Below the pieces are notes generated by a model, which saw only the letters and a program-made list of their open reading frames with translations, was not told the origin of the DNA and did no database searches. 8,898 nucleotides of DNA from assembly GCA_903907885.1 (NCBI GenBank), contig CAIVPY010000410.1, positions 1-8,898 of the forward strand. Reading direction: 5' to 3'. The stretch is from an uncultured Bacteroidota bacterium. Lineage in GTDB: Bacteria > Bacteroidota > Bacteroidia > UKL13-3. Every line of letters starts with the position of its first letter. Position 1 is the stretch's first letter. Below are positions 1 to 5,776 of the stretch, piece after piece. Position numbers and translations under genes: made by a program.

Positions 1-541
1 ACAAGATAATTTTTTTGCCAGACTTCTGAGCCATTTTTAGTTTCACATATAATTCCTGATGGTTATGAAGGTAAAATCCGCTCATGGATTCATTACTCTT
101 TCGAATAAATTCATCAAGCATATATACAAGCGAAGAGCCTTCTCGTTCAAGATAGGAAGGCAATAATGCGAAAATGCAAAAATCAGAAATATTACCATAA
201 AAATGTTCAAAGGCATGCATAAAACTTTGCCTATAAACCTCAACATTTTTTACATGATGAAAACTCTGACCTTTACCACTTGTACTGCTGCTGCTAAAAA
301 CTATTTCAGCATTAAATTCGGTACTTTTGATTTCACGGGTTTTAAAAAACTCTATGGGAAGAAAGGGGATTTTGTCGATACTATCTACCCTATTCATGTC
401 ATGAATATGTAATAGTTTACAATATTTTTGATAAGTAGGGTTAAATTGATACTGAAATTGAAAAACCCTTAAAGCTAATTCATCAAAATTGTTTAGTTTT
501 GACTTCAATATGGATGATATGAATTCGGCAGTATCTAACAT
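1..541 (-). CDS. LuxE-type acyl-protein synthetase/acyltransferase, N-terminal part (runs off left edge)
   Basis: An open frame of 180 codons starts at ATG 541-539 and continues without a stop past position 1, so the gene is partial. Visible landmarks are IPFLPIEFFK at residues 58-67, a Ser/Thr/Gly-rich loop FSSSSTSGKG at 82-91 that corresponds to the adenylate-binding SSGTTG loop, and LPSYLEREGSSLVYM at 127-141. This layout matches the LuxE (acyl-protein synthetase, PF04443) family, which activates a fatty acid with ATP and transfers the acyl group. Bacteroidetes have many single-domain homologues of about 325 residues, so roughly 55 percent of the protein is seen here. The acyl acceptor is unknown, and no luxCDAB-type neighbours are present. 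ATG 541 is the only start upstream of the conserved region and before the in-frame stop at 569-571. The start overlaps that of the divergent lipoprotein gene. The family call is strong; the substrate is not known. Confidence 0.85.
   Translation of the reverse strand, partial: MLDTAEFISSILKSKLNNFDELALRVFQFQYQFNPTYQKYCKLLHIHDMNRVDSIDKIPFLPIEFFKTREIKSTEFNAEIVFSSSSTSGKGQSFHHVKNVEVYRQSFMHAFEHFYGNISDFCIFALLPSYLEREGSSLVYMLDEFIRKSNESMSGFYLHNHQELYVKLKMAQKSGKKIIL
494..501 (+). promoter_or_regulatory. Possible -7 box for the lipoprotein gene
   Basis: TAGTTTTG matches the Bacteroidetes -7 consensus TAnnTTTG exactly and lies about 39 bases before the ATG at 540. No TTG stands at the expected distance upstream, and the site is inside the divergent acyltransferase gene, so this is tentative. 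Confidence 0.3.
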
Positions 542-1100
542 GAAAACAATGCAAAATAACTTATATTTTTTAAGCCTAGCTTTTGTATTTTGTATTTCTG
601 CATGCAAAGAAAGTGAAATATATCCTTCCACACCTTCAATTGACTATAAATCTTTGAATTTTTATAGTGATACTTCGGGTTCAATATCTACGGTGAAGTT
701 AACTTTTGGTTTTAAAGACGGGGATGGAGATTTAGGATTAGAGGATAAAGACACCTTATCGCCATACAATAATTATTTAGATCCAAACCGTACCATCATC
801 AATAAGTATTATTACAATTGTTATGTATATCCATTAAAGAGTATAAATGGCATATTCTGTAACATTAACAAGGCTTTTTCAATTGACACACTCTATGATG
901 CTTTCAGGATTCAGAATCTAACACCAGATGGAAAACATAAGGCTATAAGAGGTGATATTGAAGTGGAATTAGATCCAAACTTGCTAACATCGGGCTATAT
1001 AACAAATAACGATACCCTAAAGTATCGTATATTTATTTATGACAGGGCTTTGCATCAAAGTAATATAATAGAAAGCCCTGCCTTTATGTGGCCTAATTAA
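540..1100 (+). CDS. Lipoprotein of a Bacteroidetes-type uncharacterised family, probably surface exposed
   Basis: From ATG 540 this is 186 residues. The N-terminus has a short polar part, a hydrophobic stretch (about 8-20) and a lipobox ISAC with the lipidated Cys at 22, so it is a type II signal peptide. The residues after the Cys are K-E-S-E, close to the Lys plus acidic lipoprotein export signal described in Bacteroidetes, suggesting transport to the cell surface. The mature part contains FKDGDGDLGL (58-67), where D60, D62, D64 and D71 could form an EF-hand-like calcium loop, and later IRGDIEVELDP and DTLKYRIFIYD beta-strand-like segments. The frame is open back to a TTG at 489, but that and ATG 510 would put charged residues before the signal peptide; ATG 540 or ATG 549 fits better. 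Function unknown. It starts back-to-back with the acyltransferase gene and ends four bases from the convergent acidic-protein gene. Confidence 0.8.
   Translation: MKTMQNNLYFLSLAFVFCISACKESEIYPSTPSIDYKSLNFYSDTSGSISTVKLTFGFKDGDGDLGLEDKDTLSPYNNYLDPNRTIINKYYYNCYVYPLKSINGIFCNINKAFSIDTLYDAFRIQNLTPDGKHKAIRGDIEVELDPNLLTSGYITNNDTLKYRIFIYDRALHQSNIIESPAFMWPN
1043..1080. repeat. Perfect 9-bp inverted repeat at the end of the lipoprotein gene
   Basis: CAGGGCTTT (1043-1051) and AAAGCCCTG (1072-1080) are perfect inverted copies with a 20-base loop. The AAAGCCC/GGGCTTT stem resembles the tRNA-Phe terminator in this window. It lies 25 bases beyond the stop of the minus-strand acidic gene, so it could end that transcript, but no T tract follows on either strand. 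Confidence 0.45.
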
Positions 1101-1104
1101 TTAA

Positions 1105-1368
1105 CTAAAAATCATCGTCATCATCATCGTCATCAAAATCTTTGAAAGGTTTATCATAAGCTGTTTTATCATCTGCCATTTCATCAAGGTCTAACGAGTC
1201 GTCATCTTCATCAACATCATCAAAATCGTCAATGGGTTCTTCATCCTCGTCTTCATCATAATCGTCATCCTCCTCATCCCTTGACTTCTTTTTTGAAGTG
1301 TTCTTTACAACCGAAGGTTTGTCTGCTTTTTTAGAAGTAGTTTTAGAAGTAGTTTTCCGTATTGTCAT
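1105..1368 (-). CDS. Small bipolar-charge protein: Lys-rich head, Asp/Glu tail
   Basis: The 87-residue product has two opposite halves. Residues 1-30 carry nine Lys and two Arg with one acidic residue, including a duplicated KTTS unit. Residues 31-87 carry about 37 Asp/Glu among 57 and end in a run of Asp plus Phe. It has no signal peptide or membrane segment, so it should be cytoplasmic and disordered. No conserved domain is recognised. Similar small acidic proteins occur in Bacteroidetes as hypotheticals; the Lys head and acidic tail could contact nucleic acid and basic proteins respectively, but that is inference. A good promoter lies just upstream, and the stop is four bases from the convergent lipoprotein stop, which argues for a real gene rather than a low-complexity accident. 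The ATG at 1368 is the first in frame after the promoter. Confidence 0.7.
   Translation of the reverse strand: MTIRKTTSKTTSKKADKPSVVKNTSKKKSRDEEDDDYDEDEDEEPIDDFDDVDEDDDSLDLDEMADDKTAYDKPFKDFDDDDDDDDF
1329..1356. repeat. 12-bp tandem repeat, 2.3 copies
   Basis: TTTTAGAAGTAG occurs at 1329-1340 and 1341-1352, followed by TTTT. It encodes the KTTS-KTTS-K duplication in the basic head of the acidic protein, and its 12-base unit keeps the frame. Copy number could vary by slippage. Confidence 0.8.
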
Positions 1369-1389
1369 TGTAATATTATTTTTCTGCTA

Positions 1390-1423
1390 CAAAATTAAAG
1401 ATTTCTGTTTCAACAATAGCAAA
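1390..1423 (-). promoter_or_regulatory. Promoter of the acidic-protein gene
   Basis: On the minus strand TAATTTTG (1397-1390) matches TAnnTTTG exactly. TTTG at 1423-1420 stands 22 bases upstream; a TTG at 1416-1414 gives a 16-base spacer. The start codon follows about 21 bases after the -7 box, leaving a short leader. The spacing is looser than in the tRNA-Phe promoter. Confidence 0.5.
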
Positions 1424-1509
1424 TGTTTAGCTTGTTTTTTTTACTTTTTAAAATTAATTTTTTTGATAAAAGAATCTTAGCATTTTAAGTTTTTCAAAAC
1501 TAAATATAA

Positions 1510-2274
1510 TTATGCCATTGCTTTTATTATATCCACAAATGAACGACTTTGCAAAGCGGCACCACCCACCAAAGCACCATCAATATCTGGAGCAGAAAAA
1601 AGTTCTTTTGCATTATCTGCTTTTACACTTCCACCATATTGAATGGTTATGTTATCGGAAACATCAGAACCAAATTTATCTTTTAACAAAGTTCTGATAA
1701 AAGCATGCACTTCCTGTGCCTGGGCTGTTGATGCTGTTTTTCCTGTGCCTATAGCCCATACAGGCTCATAAGCTACAACAACTTTACTCATTTGTTCTGC
1801 ACTCAAATGAAATAGCGCTTCACTAATTTGAAATTTCAATACTTCAAAATGCTTGTTTGATTCGCGCTCTTCAAGTGTTTCGCCACAACAATATATTGGG
1901 TTCAAACCTTCTGCTAAAACAGCATCTACTTTTTTTGCTAACCAACCATTGTGTTCACCAAAATATTGTCTGCGTTCGCTATGTCCTATGATAACATATT
2001 TAGCTCCACAACTTTTAAGCATAGCGGCACTCACTTCGCCAGTGTATGCTCCACTTACATGGTTGCTACAATTTTGAGCGCCTACACTTACATTTCCGTC
2101 TGAAGCTATCATTCTACTAATAGCATTAATGTGAACAAAAGGTGGTATGATAATTACTTCTGCATTGCCATGGTATTCGTCTTTAAGCATATTGCTTATT
2201 TCTGAAACCAAGCCCATACCTTCATCAAAGGTTTTGTTCATTTTCCAGTTTCCTGCGATTATTTTTTTTCTCAT
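1510..2274 (-). CDS. tpiA: Triosephosphate isomerase
   Basis: The product interconverts dihydroxyacetone phosphate and glyceraldehyde 3-phosphate in glycolysis and gluconeogenesis in the cytoplasm. At 254 residues it has the normal family length and all hallmark sites: AGNWKMN with N9 and K11, GHSERR with the electrophilic H98, AYEPVWAIGTGKT with the catalytic base E170 and the flexible loop 6, then QYGGSVKADN and DGALVGGAAL for phosphate binding. The start ATG 2274 places the conserved NWKMN at its usual position. The gene lies 25 bases after the GlmU-like gene on the same strand with no terminator between, so they are probably co-transcribed. Nothing in the coding sequence is unusual. Confidence 0.98.
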   Translation of the reverse strand: MRKKIIAGNWKMNKTFDEGMGLVSEISNMLKDEYHGNAEVIIIPPFVHINAISRMIASDGNVSVGAQNCSNHVSGAYTGEVSAAMLKSCGAKYVIIGHSERRQYFGEHNGWLAKKVDAVLAEGLNPIYCCGETLEERESNKHFEVLKFQISEALFHLSAEQMSKVVVAYEPVWAIGTGKTASTAQAQEVHAFIRTLLKDKFGSDVSDNITIQYGGSVKADNAKELFSAPDIDGALVGGAALQSRSFVDIIKAMA

Positions 2275-2299
2275 AGTATGTATGTTTTTTATAAATTAT

Positions 2300-3508
2300 T
2301 TATGAATTCAAAGGTTTTTCCCAAAACCTAAATTTCTTGGTTTGTTCAAACACGTGCAATATAATTTCTTTATCTGTTTCTGTAAAATCAACATTTCGTC
2401 TTTTACACATGGCTTCGGCTACTTGAAACATTTTCTTTATTTGAAAAGTCTCAAAACCACTAGCACCACCCCAACTAAAATCGGGAACAAAGTTGCGAGG
2501 AAAACCTGAGCCAAAAATATTAGCACCAACACCTACCACAGTTCCTGTATTAAACATAGTATTGATACCACTCTTAGCATGGTCAGCGATCATCAATCCA
2601 CAAAAAGTGAGACCTGTTTTATCGAATTTTTCAGTAGTGTAATTCCAAAGTTTCACCTCTTCGTAAGTATTTTTAAGATTACTATTATTTGTATCAGCAC
2701 CCAAATTACACCATTCACCAATTACTGCATTGCCTACAAATCCATCATGACCTTTATTACTATATGCAAAAAATACTGAATTGTTTACTTCGCCACCCAC
2801 TTTGCAATAAGGACCAACTGTAGTTGCACCATAAATTTTAGCATCCATTTTCAATCCTGCATGTTCACAAAGAGAAAAAGGACCTCTTACCTTTGAGCCT
2901 TCCATTACTTCAGCATCTTTGCCAATATATATACATCCAGTAGAGGCATTTAAAATAGAAAACAATACCGTAGCCCCTTCTTCTATAAATATCCTATCCG
3001 GATTTATCACTTGATTTCCCTGAGGAATTGGTAATGATTTTCGGCCTTTGGTAATAAAATCAAAATCTTCTTCTATAGCCTGGGCATTGTTACTAAAAAT
3101 ATCGTAACTGTATTTTATTTGAATGTGATTGTCAGATTTTGATTCTATAGTAGTTGCTTGAATTATGGTTTCATCAAACAATTCTAATCCAATATGATTT
3201 ATATGTATCGCTATCAAAACCCCATTTTTATATAGGGCTTCATTAATTTTTAACTTTTTTATTTCATCCGATAATATTGCATTAGGGCAAATACTTCCAT
3301 TGATGAGTAAATTAGTTTCAGATATGTGAATAGTGAATTTTTTTTGTAAATAATCTTGCGTTTTAAAGCTAGGCTTGGCGCCTAAATATTTCTCCCACTT
3401 TTCTGTAATGGTTAGAATTCCTATGCGGATTTCAGATACTGGACGGGTGAAAGTGAAAGGCAATAAATTTATTCTTTCTTTTTCAGGGTCAAATAAAATA
3501 TAGTTCAT
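2300..3508 (-). CDS. GlmU-like bifunctional sugar nucleotidyltransferase/acetyltransferase (alternative bacterial type)
   Basis: This 402-residue protein matches the 'alternative GlmU' group of Bacteroidetes (TIGR03991 style), predicted to make UDP-N-acetylglucosamine from glucosamine 1-phosphate for peptidoglycan and lipopolysaccharide. Residues 1-45, with FDPEKERINLLPFTFTRPVSEIRIG, form the family's characteristic N-terminal segment. From about 165 to 345 there are left-handed beta-helix hexapeptides: GATVLFSILNASTG, AEVMEGSKVRGP, YGATTVGPYCKVGG, GTVVGVGANIFGSG. NKGHDGFVGNAVIGEWCNLGA at 251-271 resembles the GlmU acetyltransferase active site, with H254 as the likely catalytic His. The classical GlmU pyrophosphorylase signature LxxGxGTRM is absent, so the uridylyl-transfer step rests on family knowledge only. 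It sits upstream of tpiA in one unit and downstream of rpmE2, separated by a terminator. The main doubt is substrate. Confidence 0.82.
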   Translation of the reverse strand: MNYILFDPEKERINLLPFTFTRPVSEIRIGILTITEKWEKYLGAKPSFKTQDYLQKKFTIHISETNLLINGSICPNAILSDEIKKLKINEALYKNGVLIAIHINHIGLELFDETIIQATTIESKSDNHIQIKYSYDIFSNNAQAIEEDFDFITKGRKSLPIPQGNQVINPDRIFIEEGATVLFSILNASTGCIYIGKDAEVMEGSKVRGPFSLCEHAGLKMDAKIYGATTVGPYCKVGGEVNNSVFFAYSNKGHDGFVGNAVIGEWCNLGADTNNSNLKNTYEEVKLWNYTTEKFDKTGLTFCGLMIADHAKSGINTMFNTGTVVGVGANIFGSGFPRNFVPDFSWGGASGFETFQIKKMFQVAEAMCKRRNVDFTETDKEIILHVFEQTKKFRFWEKPLNS

Positions 3509-3548
3509 AAATATGTTTTGAGACTAAATATTAATACTAGTTCAGCCT

Positions 3549-3556
3549 CAAAAATA
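3549..3556 (-). promoter_or_regulatory. Possible -7 box for the GlmU-like/tpiA unit
   Basis: TATTTTTG on the minus strand matches TAnnTTTG exactly, about 41 bases before the start at 3508. It abuts the terminator hairpin of rpmE2, and no -33 TTG lies at a suitable distance, so it could be chance in AT-rich sequence. Confidence 0.3.
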
Positions 3557-3588
3557 AAAAAGCCCCCCAATGTTGGGAGGCTTTTTTT
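3556..3588 (-). terminator. Intrinsic terminator after rpmE2
   Basis: AAAAAAGCCCCCCAA (3556-3570) faces TTGGGAGGCTTTTTT (3573-3587): 15 positions with one C-A mismatch, GC-rich core, tiny loop. Flanking A and T tracts make it functional on the minus strand, 17 bases past the rpmE2 stop, and potentially on both strands. It should insulate rpmE2 from the GlmU-like gene. Confidence 0.88.
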
Positions 3589-3604
3589 GAATTTCTGTGA
3601 AAAA

Positions 3605-3853
3605 TTATTTTTTTCCGTAACGTTTTTGGAATTTATCAATACGTCCCGCTGTGTCAATTAACATATTTTGACCCGTGAAGAAAGGATGTGATTTGTGTGA
3701 AATCTCCAATTTAAACAATGGATATTCATTACCATCTTCCCACTGCACTTTTTCCTTAGTCTCTACAGCTGAGCGAGTTAAAAACGCATAATTGTTAGAC
3801 ATATCCTTAAATACGACCATTCTATAATTTTCCGGATGAATACCTGCTTTCAT
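3605..3853 (-). CDS. rpmE2: 50S ribosomal protein L31 type B
   Basis: This 82-residue protein is a component of the large ribosomal subunit at the bridge to the small subunit. MKAGIHPENYRMVVFKD at the N-terminus and ISHKSHPFFTGQNMLIDTAGRIDKFQKRYGKK at the C-terminus are diagnostic for L31. It has no Cys at all, so it is the zinc-free (C-minus, type B) paralogue, which in many bacteria replaces the zinc-binding form under zinc shortage; in Bacteroidetes it is commonly the ordinary L31. It is a single-gene unit: it has its own promoter upstream and a strong terminator downstream. The start at 3853 matches the family. Confidence 0.97.
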   Translation of the reverse strand: MKAGIHPENYRMVVFKDMSNNYAFLTRSAVETKEKVQWEDGNEYPLFKLEISHKSHPFFTGQNMLIDTAGRIDKFQKRYGKK

Positions 3854-3867
3854 ATCTTTAGTAAAAT

Positions 3868-3901
3868 TTTGGGATGCGAAAATATTGCTTTTTATCCCAA
3901 A
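3868..3901. promoter_or_regulatory. 8-bp inverted repeat flanking the rpmE2 -7 box (possible operator)
   Basis: TTTGGGAT (3868-3875) and ATCCCAAA (3894-3901) are perfect inverted copies separated by 18 bases that contain the -7 box. A regulator bound here would cover the promoter. It does not resemble a known Zur box that I can name; chance is possible. Confidence 0.35.
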
Positions 3902-3907
3902 TGCAAA
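3877..3907 (-). promoter_or_regulatory. Promoter of rpmE2
   Basis: On the minus strand TTTG (3907-3904), a 19-base spacer and TATTTTCG (3884-3877) match the Bacteroidetes consensus with one mismatch in the -7 box. The start codon lies 23 bases after the box, giving a leader of about 16 bases. Confidence 0.6.
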
Positions 3908-4034
3908 CCCTTTTTAAAAAAACTTATTTTTTACTTTCACTATTTTCAATTTTAGTATCACAGAATTAATGGTATATATTTCTGAAAAGCGAAAAATAAA
4001 TATAATTTGCCCTCGCTAATAATTAGGATTAGAA

Positions 4035-4532
4035 ATGAAAACGCAAGTTTTAGACAGCAAGCAAATCAGCAAAATGATTAAGCGAATGGCTTATCAAATT
4101 TATGAAAGCAATTTTAGCGAAAAAGAATTGATTTTAGTGGGCATTTCTGGACAAGGATACGAATTGGCCAAACTCATTCAAACCGAACTTGAAGGGATAT
4201 GCAGTATCAAAATTCAGTTAACTCAACTTGATTTAAATAAATCTAAGCCCGAAGAAAGTCTAATTAATATAATGCCCGACAATATTAAGTATAAAAACAA
4301 AAGCATTATTGTGATTGATGATGTGTTAAATACAGGAAAAACACTTATCTATTCTTGTTTGCCCTTTTTAAAATGGCAAGTAAAAAAACTGCAAGTAGCT
4401 GTTTTGGTTGATAGAAATCACAAAAACTTTCCTATTTCGGCTGATTTTATTGGCATATCGCTTAGCACCACTTTACAAGAACATATTCATGTGGTAATGG
4501 AAAAGAAAAAGTTTAATGTGTATTTAGAGTAA
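4035..4532 (+). CDS. PyrR-like phosphoribosyltransferase
   Basis: The 165-residue product has the type I phosphoribosyltransferase fold. The PRPP-binding loop is IIVIDDVLNTGKT at 91-103, with the acidic pair D95-D96. The C-terminal stretch VAVLVDRNHKNFPISADFIG (121-140) is typical of PyrR, the uracil phosphoribosyltransferase/pyr-operon attenuator protein. Two PyrR features are altered: the usual TRG in the loop near residue 40 reads G-Q-G (39-41), and the LDITLYRDD segment is reduced to LDLNKS (65-70). It is also slightly shorter than PyrR of about 180 residues. It may therefore be an enzyme or regulator with changed specificity. No pyrimidine gene or attenuator is nearby. It diverges from rpmE2 and stands alone; a TATAAT at 4001-4006 might be its promoter but does not fit the Bacteroidetes pattern. 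Confidence 0.78.
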   Translation: MKTQVLDSKQISKMIKRMAYQIYESNFSEKELILVGISGQGYELAKLIQTELEGICSIKIQLTQLDLNKSKPEESLINIMPDNIKYKNKSIIVIDDVLNTGKTLIYSCLPFLKWQVKKLQVAVLVDRNHKNFPISADFIGISLSTTLQEHIHVVMEKKKFNVYLE

Positions 4533-4623
4533 AAATCTGTTTGGTACAATGATTCTGGCTTTTTCAGAATAGTAATCGTTTATAATAGATCTGTTCAAAA
4601 GCAAAAAATGTACTCTAGTAAAA

Positions 4624-5775
4624 CTACTTCTTCCCAAACCCATTATCCATTTTATAGCTTACATAAAACGAATAAGAATAATCTATATCTGTGGTTTTAA
4701 AATCATAAAAAGGCTCGAAACGGGCGGTCATATATAATTTATCATACAAAGGTTTTTGGTATAAAAATCTAACAAAAAACAATTCTCTTTTGTTGCTTGG
4801 GCTAAAATAAGCAGCATTGTCAATACTTTGCGCTTGGTATACGGCTGTGCCCTGAGGTGCAATAAAATTTTGTGCATTCCAATAACTCAGCATCACGCCC
4901 AGATATTTTGTATCCACAAAGCCATTGATATAATATGCCGAACCATTATCAAATAGCATTCCTGATGAAGAGTTTTCTTTGTACAACAAAAGATAAGGCT
5001 CAAACCTTAGCTCTTTAATAAATTTATTGGCATACTTTTTTGATAATCGAAAACCTGTGGCTGTATTAATTTTTACATACAATTTATTGATACTGTCTTT
5101 ATCAATTTGTCCGCCACGATGAGAAAGCATTACTTGGTTGATGATGGATACATTCCATTTTCTATTCGTTGATTTTGGGTTGATTAAAGTATAATCAATA
5201 TTAATTCCGGTGGTTAATTGCTCTTTAAAAGGCGAACCTCTTTCAATAAATTTTTCCCAATTAATCCAAGTGTCAAAAAAAGTTTTATCGCTTACATATT
5301 TTATTTGAAATCCGTTTTCCAATCTATTTTCAATCACTCGCGCAACATCAAACATTGGCTCTATCATTCTATGGCTTAAAGCGCTTTCTAATGTACCAAA
5401 CAAAAAACTAAAATTATTCTTTTGAGCCTTTACTGTATAGGTAGGCGCAGCAAAAGTATAGGGGTTTTCTCCACCAAAATCGTTTCGTAAAAAAATGCCT
5501 GCCTGCAATTTTACATAAGGATTGGCTTGATAAAATAAACTAGGATTTAATTGATACCCGAACAGCGTTCTGCCCACTTCAATCTTGTTAAAATACTCGG
5601 TGTTTCGCATATAGTTAAATACGTTTACACTCACACCCAACCTATTGCTATCACTTGGGTTGATGTTAATTTTATCTTGTAAGTATGTATTATCAAGTTG
5701 AGCGAAAGCAACATACTTTGTACTTATAAAATATGATATAACAAAAAACAGAAAAATGTGTTTTTGCTTACACAT
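4624..5775 (-). CDS. Outer-membrane beta-barrel protein, function unknown
   Basis: The 383-residue product begins with a type I signal peptide: KQKH, a hydrophobic core at about 7-17 and likely cleavage after AFA (25/26). The rest is rich in alternating polar/aromatic strands, for example SVNVFNYMRNTEYF, NPSLFYQANPYVKLQAGIFL, LYMTARFEPFYDF and a final YSYSFYVSYKM, as expected of a barrel in the outer membrane. No TonB box, plug or carboxylate-binding motif was recognised. Its ATG lies one base after the stop of the CCG-domain Fe-S gene, so translation is probably coupled and the two belong to one transcript. How an outer-membrane protein relates to an inner-membrane oxidoreductase is unclear; a shared substrate or simple co-expression are both possible. 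Conserved hypotheticals of this type are common in Bacteroidetes. Confidence 0.75.
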   Translation of the reverse strand: MCKQKHIFLFFVISYFISTKYVAFAQLDNTYLQDKININPSDSNRLGVSVNVFNYMRNTEYFNKIEVGRTLFGYQLNPSLFYQANPYVKLQAGIFLRNDFGGENPYTFAAPTYTVKAQKNNFSFLFGTLESALSHRMIEPMFDVARVIENRLENGFQIKYVSDKTFFDTWINWEKFIERGSPFKEQLTTGINIDYTLINPKSTNRKWNVSIINQVMLSHRGGQIDKDSINKLYVKINTATGFRLSKKYANKFIKELRFEPYLLLYKENSSSGMLFDNGSAYYINGFVDTKYLGVMLSYWNAQNFIAPQGTAVYQAQSIDNAAYFSPSNKRELFFVRFLYQKPLYDKLYMTARFEPFYDFKTTDIDYSYSFYVSYKMDNGFGKK

Positions 5776-5776
5776 G

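Noticed and set aside
203..412. Plus-strand 69-codon open frame at the left edge
   Set aside because: It lies opposite the LuxE-type acyltransferase frame, which has clear family motifs and runs the full stretch.
1488..1501. AGTTTT-TC-AAAACT hairpin just beyond the tpiA stop
   Set aside because: The stem is nearly all A/T with a two-base loop; too weak to call a terminator in such AT-rich sequence.
4001..4009. TATAATTTG upstream of the PyrR-like gene as a promoter
   Set aside because: It resembles a -10 box but misses the TAnnTTTG spacing by one base, and no -33 TTG stands at the right distance.
4552..4570. Inverted repeat ATTCTG-GCTTTTT-CAGAAT between the PyrR-like and barrel genes
   Set aside because: The stem is only six mostly AT pairs and no T tract follows on either strand, so a terminator is not supported. 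The 91-base convergent gap otherwise shows nothing.
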